34,344 nucleotides of DNA, taken from positions 1-34,344 of the forward strand of contig NZ_JACIFO010000014.1 of NCBI RefSeq assembly GCF_014197445.1, written 5' to 3'. Source of the DNA: Mesonia hippocampi. GTDB lineage: Bacteria; Bacteroidota; Bacteroidia; Flavobacteriales; Flavobacteriaceae. Below, in pieces: positions 33,241 through 34,344 of the stretch. The notes beneath the pieces were generated by a model, which was not told the DNA's origin, did no database searches, and worked only from the letters and a program-made list of their open reading frames with translations. Each line of letters starts with the position of its first letter. The first letter of the stretch is position 1. A program made the translations under genes and the position numbers.

Positions 33241-33383
33241 AAAACCAACAGTTTTAGTTTGTTTGGTATTAAAACAAAATGAACAAAAAATAAACAGCGT
33301 ACACTTGTATTAAGTATTAAAAGTTAGGTGTTGTTGCATAGGCGTTTGTGGTATTGTTGGTTAATAATTTAATTAAACGCCAT

Positions 33384-33490
33384 AAAAAAGGCGTGGAACT
33401 CAACTTATCGGACAGAGGTACTGGTATACCGCGCAACAATAAGAGAGCCCACGCCTAGGTCGTGAGCATCTTGCTTATCTTCTCGTTGCT
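33384..33490 (-). ncRNA. Candidate structured RNA with pseudoknot and terminator-like end
   Basis: On the minus strand GCAAC (33489-33485) and ATAAG (33478-33474) pair with CTTAT (33443-33439) and GTTGC (33437-33433). GGCGTGG (33455-33449) in that loop pairs with CCACGCC (33396-33390) downstream, forming a pseudoknot topology, followed by six T residues (33389-33384). This looks like a small RNA ending in a T-run. No exact -7 box lies upstream. I cannot name the family. Confidence 0.4.
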
Positions 33491-33526
33491 AAAAATTACC
33501 AGTTTTCAGATCGATATTAAAAAGTA

Positions 33527-33630
33527 TTACAGTTCATACGAGTATTATATTTATAAAAATAATATACTGTAAACAAATATATTAAAATATTAACAACAAC
33601 AAAATAAAAATTTAATATATTTTTTGTTGT
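33527..33630. promoter_or_regulatory. AT-rich inverted repeats upstream of the XRE regulator gene
   Basis: TTACAGT (33527-33533) faces ACTGTAA (33566-33572), enclosing AGTATTAT/ATAATA. A second pair, ACAACAAAAT near 33596-33605 and ATTTTTTGTTGT ending at 33630, lies closer to the gene. These are possible autoregulatory operators of the XRE protein. Confidence 0.4.
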
Positions 33631-33654
33631 CAATTGTATTATTCTTTTTAACCT

Positions 33655-34131
33655 ATGGAAAACGTCAAACTAAAAAAGCTTTTAGCTACCATAGGAAAAA
33701 CTATAAAACAGCATCGTTTACAACAAGAACTACAACCTGAAGACATTGCTGAAATGACTAATTTAACAGCTGTTACTATTAGAAACATTGAAGCTGGTGA
33801 AGAAACTTACCTCTCCAACTTTTTGGCTGTATGTTTAGCATTAAAAATGGCACCTAAAGATATATTAGATATAGAAATAAAACTAGAACCACTCTATAAA
33901 CTCTCACAACCACGAAAAGAAAAAAGCAGACTTACCCCTAGGATTAATAAAATTTTAGGTTCAGATTTTTTCACTCAAGAGCGTACCGCTAAAGATGTTG
34001 TTAGGGAATTAGGAGCTATTTATAAAATTTCACCTTCTACTGCGGAAGTTTCTGTAATACTTAAACGGAAAGTAAAAGAAGGAAAGCTAAACATAGAAAA
34101 ACAAGGTAGATTAAATATTTATAAAAAATAA
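33655..34131 (+). CDS. XRE-family transcriptional regulator with C-terminal winged-helix-like part
   Basis: A 158-residue DNA-binding protein. Residues about 10-70 form an XRE/Cro-type helix-turn-helix (IGKTIKQHRLQQELQPEDIA, then TNLTAVTIRNIEAG). The second half (about 95-158) is basic with a helix-turn-strand pattern (SPSTAEVSVILKRKVKEG, then RLNIYKK) that looks winged-helix-like. It is a lone gene; AT-rich inverted repeats upstream suggest self-regulation. It could be the antitoxin-like half of a pair, but no toxin gene follows within the 213 bp left in the window. Confidence 0.75.
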   Translation: MENVKLKKLLATIGKTIKQHRLQQELQPEDIAEMTNLTAVTIRNIEAGEETYLSNFLAVCLALKMAPKDILDIEIKLEPLYKLSQPRKEKSRLTPRINKILGSDFFTQERTAKDVVRELGAIYKISPSTAEVSVILKRKVKEGKLNIEKQGRLNIYKK

Positions 34132-34344
34132 TAAGTCAACTTATCCATTGCATATAATGCATAGCGTTTATCTGCCTCTAAATGGTAGGTTATAAAAACA
34201 CCTCTGGTAAAGGTTATATGATATTGGGAGCTTCACCTTGGGTTTCAATCCTAGTTTCTTGGTGGAATGGTTTCGAAGTGTTACTAACGGATTAGCCCGA
34301 AGCGAACAGCAGGCGAGCCAAATTATTAAGTAACAGTGTACCCT
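34132..34344. other. Gene-free right edge
   Basis: 213 bp. Holds the near-palindrome TTGCATATAATGCAT at 34150-34164 and a GC-richer tract (GCCCGAAGCGAACAGCAGGC, around 34295-34314) unlike its neighbours. I see no complete gene or tRNA; short open frames on both strands end quickly. Confidence 0.4.

Larger units (their letters stand above)
31966..33305 (+). repeat. Right modular palindromic repeat array (d-B-D-C-B-D-C-B-D-A-b)
   Basis: Same modules and orientation as the left array: partial D, B (32010), D, C (32261), B (32437), D, shortened C (32714), B (32878), D (33072-33158), deleted A (33159) and a B remnant (33245-33305). This is the largest run in the window. Divergence between copies is low, so the modules are recent or homogenised. 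Confidence 0.85.
31837..33654. other. Gene-free 1.8 kb: modular repeats and a structured element
   Basis: Holds the susC upstream palindrome, a CCTTCC/GGAAGG hairpin followed by TTTTTT on the plus strand (31888-31927), the right modular repeat array (31966-33305), a pseudoknot-capable element (33384-33490) and AT-rich inverted repeats before the XRE gene. No supportable CDS. Confidence 0.7.

Noticed and set aside
20395-33305. CRISPR array or satellite repeat
   Set aside because: Modules are 90-195 bp, shuffled, and lack unique 30-bp spacers or cas genes.
34119-34222. C-terminal protein fragment on the minus strand at the right edge
   Set aside because: The frame (ending DKLTYYFL) looks protein-like but is closed by TGA upstream and overlaps the XRE gene; no start and no recognisable family.
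34230-34290. tRNA-like GGGTTTCAATCCT
   Set aside because: No acceptor stem, anticodon arm or D arm can be built around it.

Overview
The window is AT-rich chromosomal DNA of a member of the Bacteroidota, most likely the family Flavobacteriaceae. Three things point there: a SusC/SusD outer-membrane pair, flavobacterial housekeeping neighbourhoods (prmC beside ribD, mevalonate genes beside a UbiA prenyltransferase, speA-speB-DHS-like) and promoters with the Bacteroidota -7 box TAnnTTTG. No tRNA or rRNA gene was seen. The genus cannot be fixed from the sequence alone.

Layout. 1-1665: a WG-repeat secreted protein gene with cassette-like inverted flanks, followed by the 3' end (domains V and VI) of a group II intron on the minus strand. 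1665-15493: core genes. These are prmC-ligA (minus), ribD-yigZ-like (plus), a YbgC-type thioesterase (minus), dnaA-LMW phosphatase-RsmI-like methyltransferase (plus, overlapping starts and stops), a secreted lysozyme-fold protein (minus), murQ-DUF6095 (plus), then diphosphomevalonate decarboxylase, mevalonate kinase, UbiA prenyltransferase and rluB (plus). 15794-19038: a tight polyamine operon with arginine decarboxylase, agmatinase and a deoxyhypusine-synthase-like enzyme, probably making homospermidine. 19270-20277: a lone secreted alpha/beta hydrolase with cassette-like flanks.

20395-33305: an accessory segment bounded on both sides by arrays of palindrome-rich modular repeats (called A, B, C, D here) in the same orientation. 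Inside lie a DUF7793-like protein and a PAS/AraC regulator preceded by a 21-bp tandem operator-like repeat. A MauE/DoxX-type redox membrane protein with a large extra domain follows, then a tiny secreted four-cysteine DUF6520-type protein. Convergent to these is a minus-strand operon of SusC, SusD and a secreted S9 serine peptidase. I read this as a candidate unit for sensing, oxidatively folding and importing or degrading peptides; that functional link is inference.

33384-34131: a pseudoknot-capable element ending in a T-run on the minus strand, then an XRE-type regulator. The last 210 bases hold no supportable gene.

The most notable items are the BOX-like modular repeats, the AraC/MauE/DUF6520/SusCD/S9 island between them, the pseudoknot-like element, the group II intron remnant, and the DHS-like enzyme in a putrescine operon.
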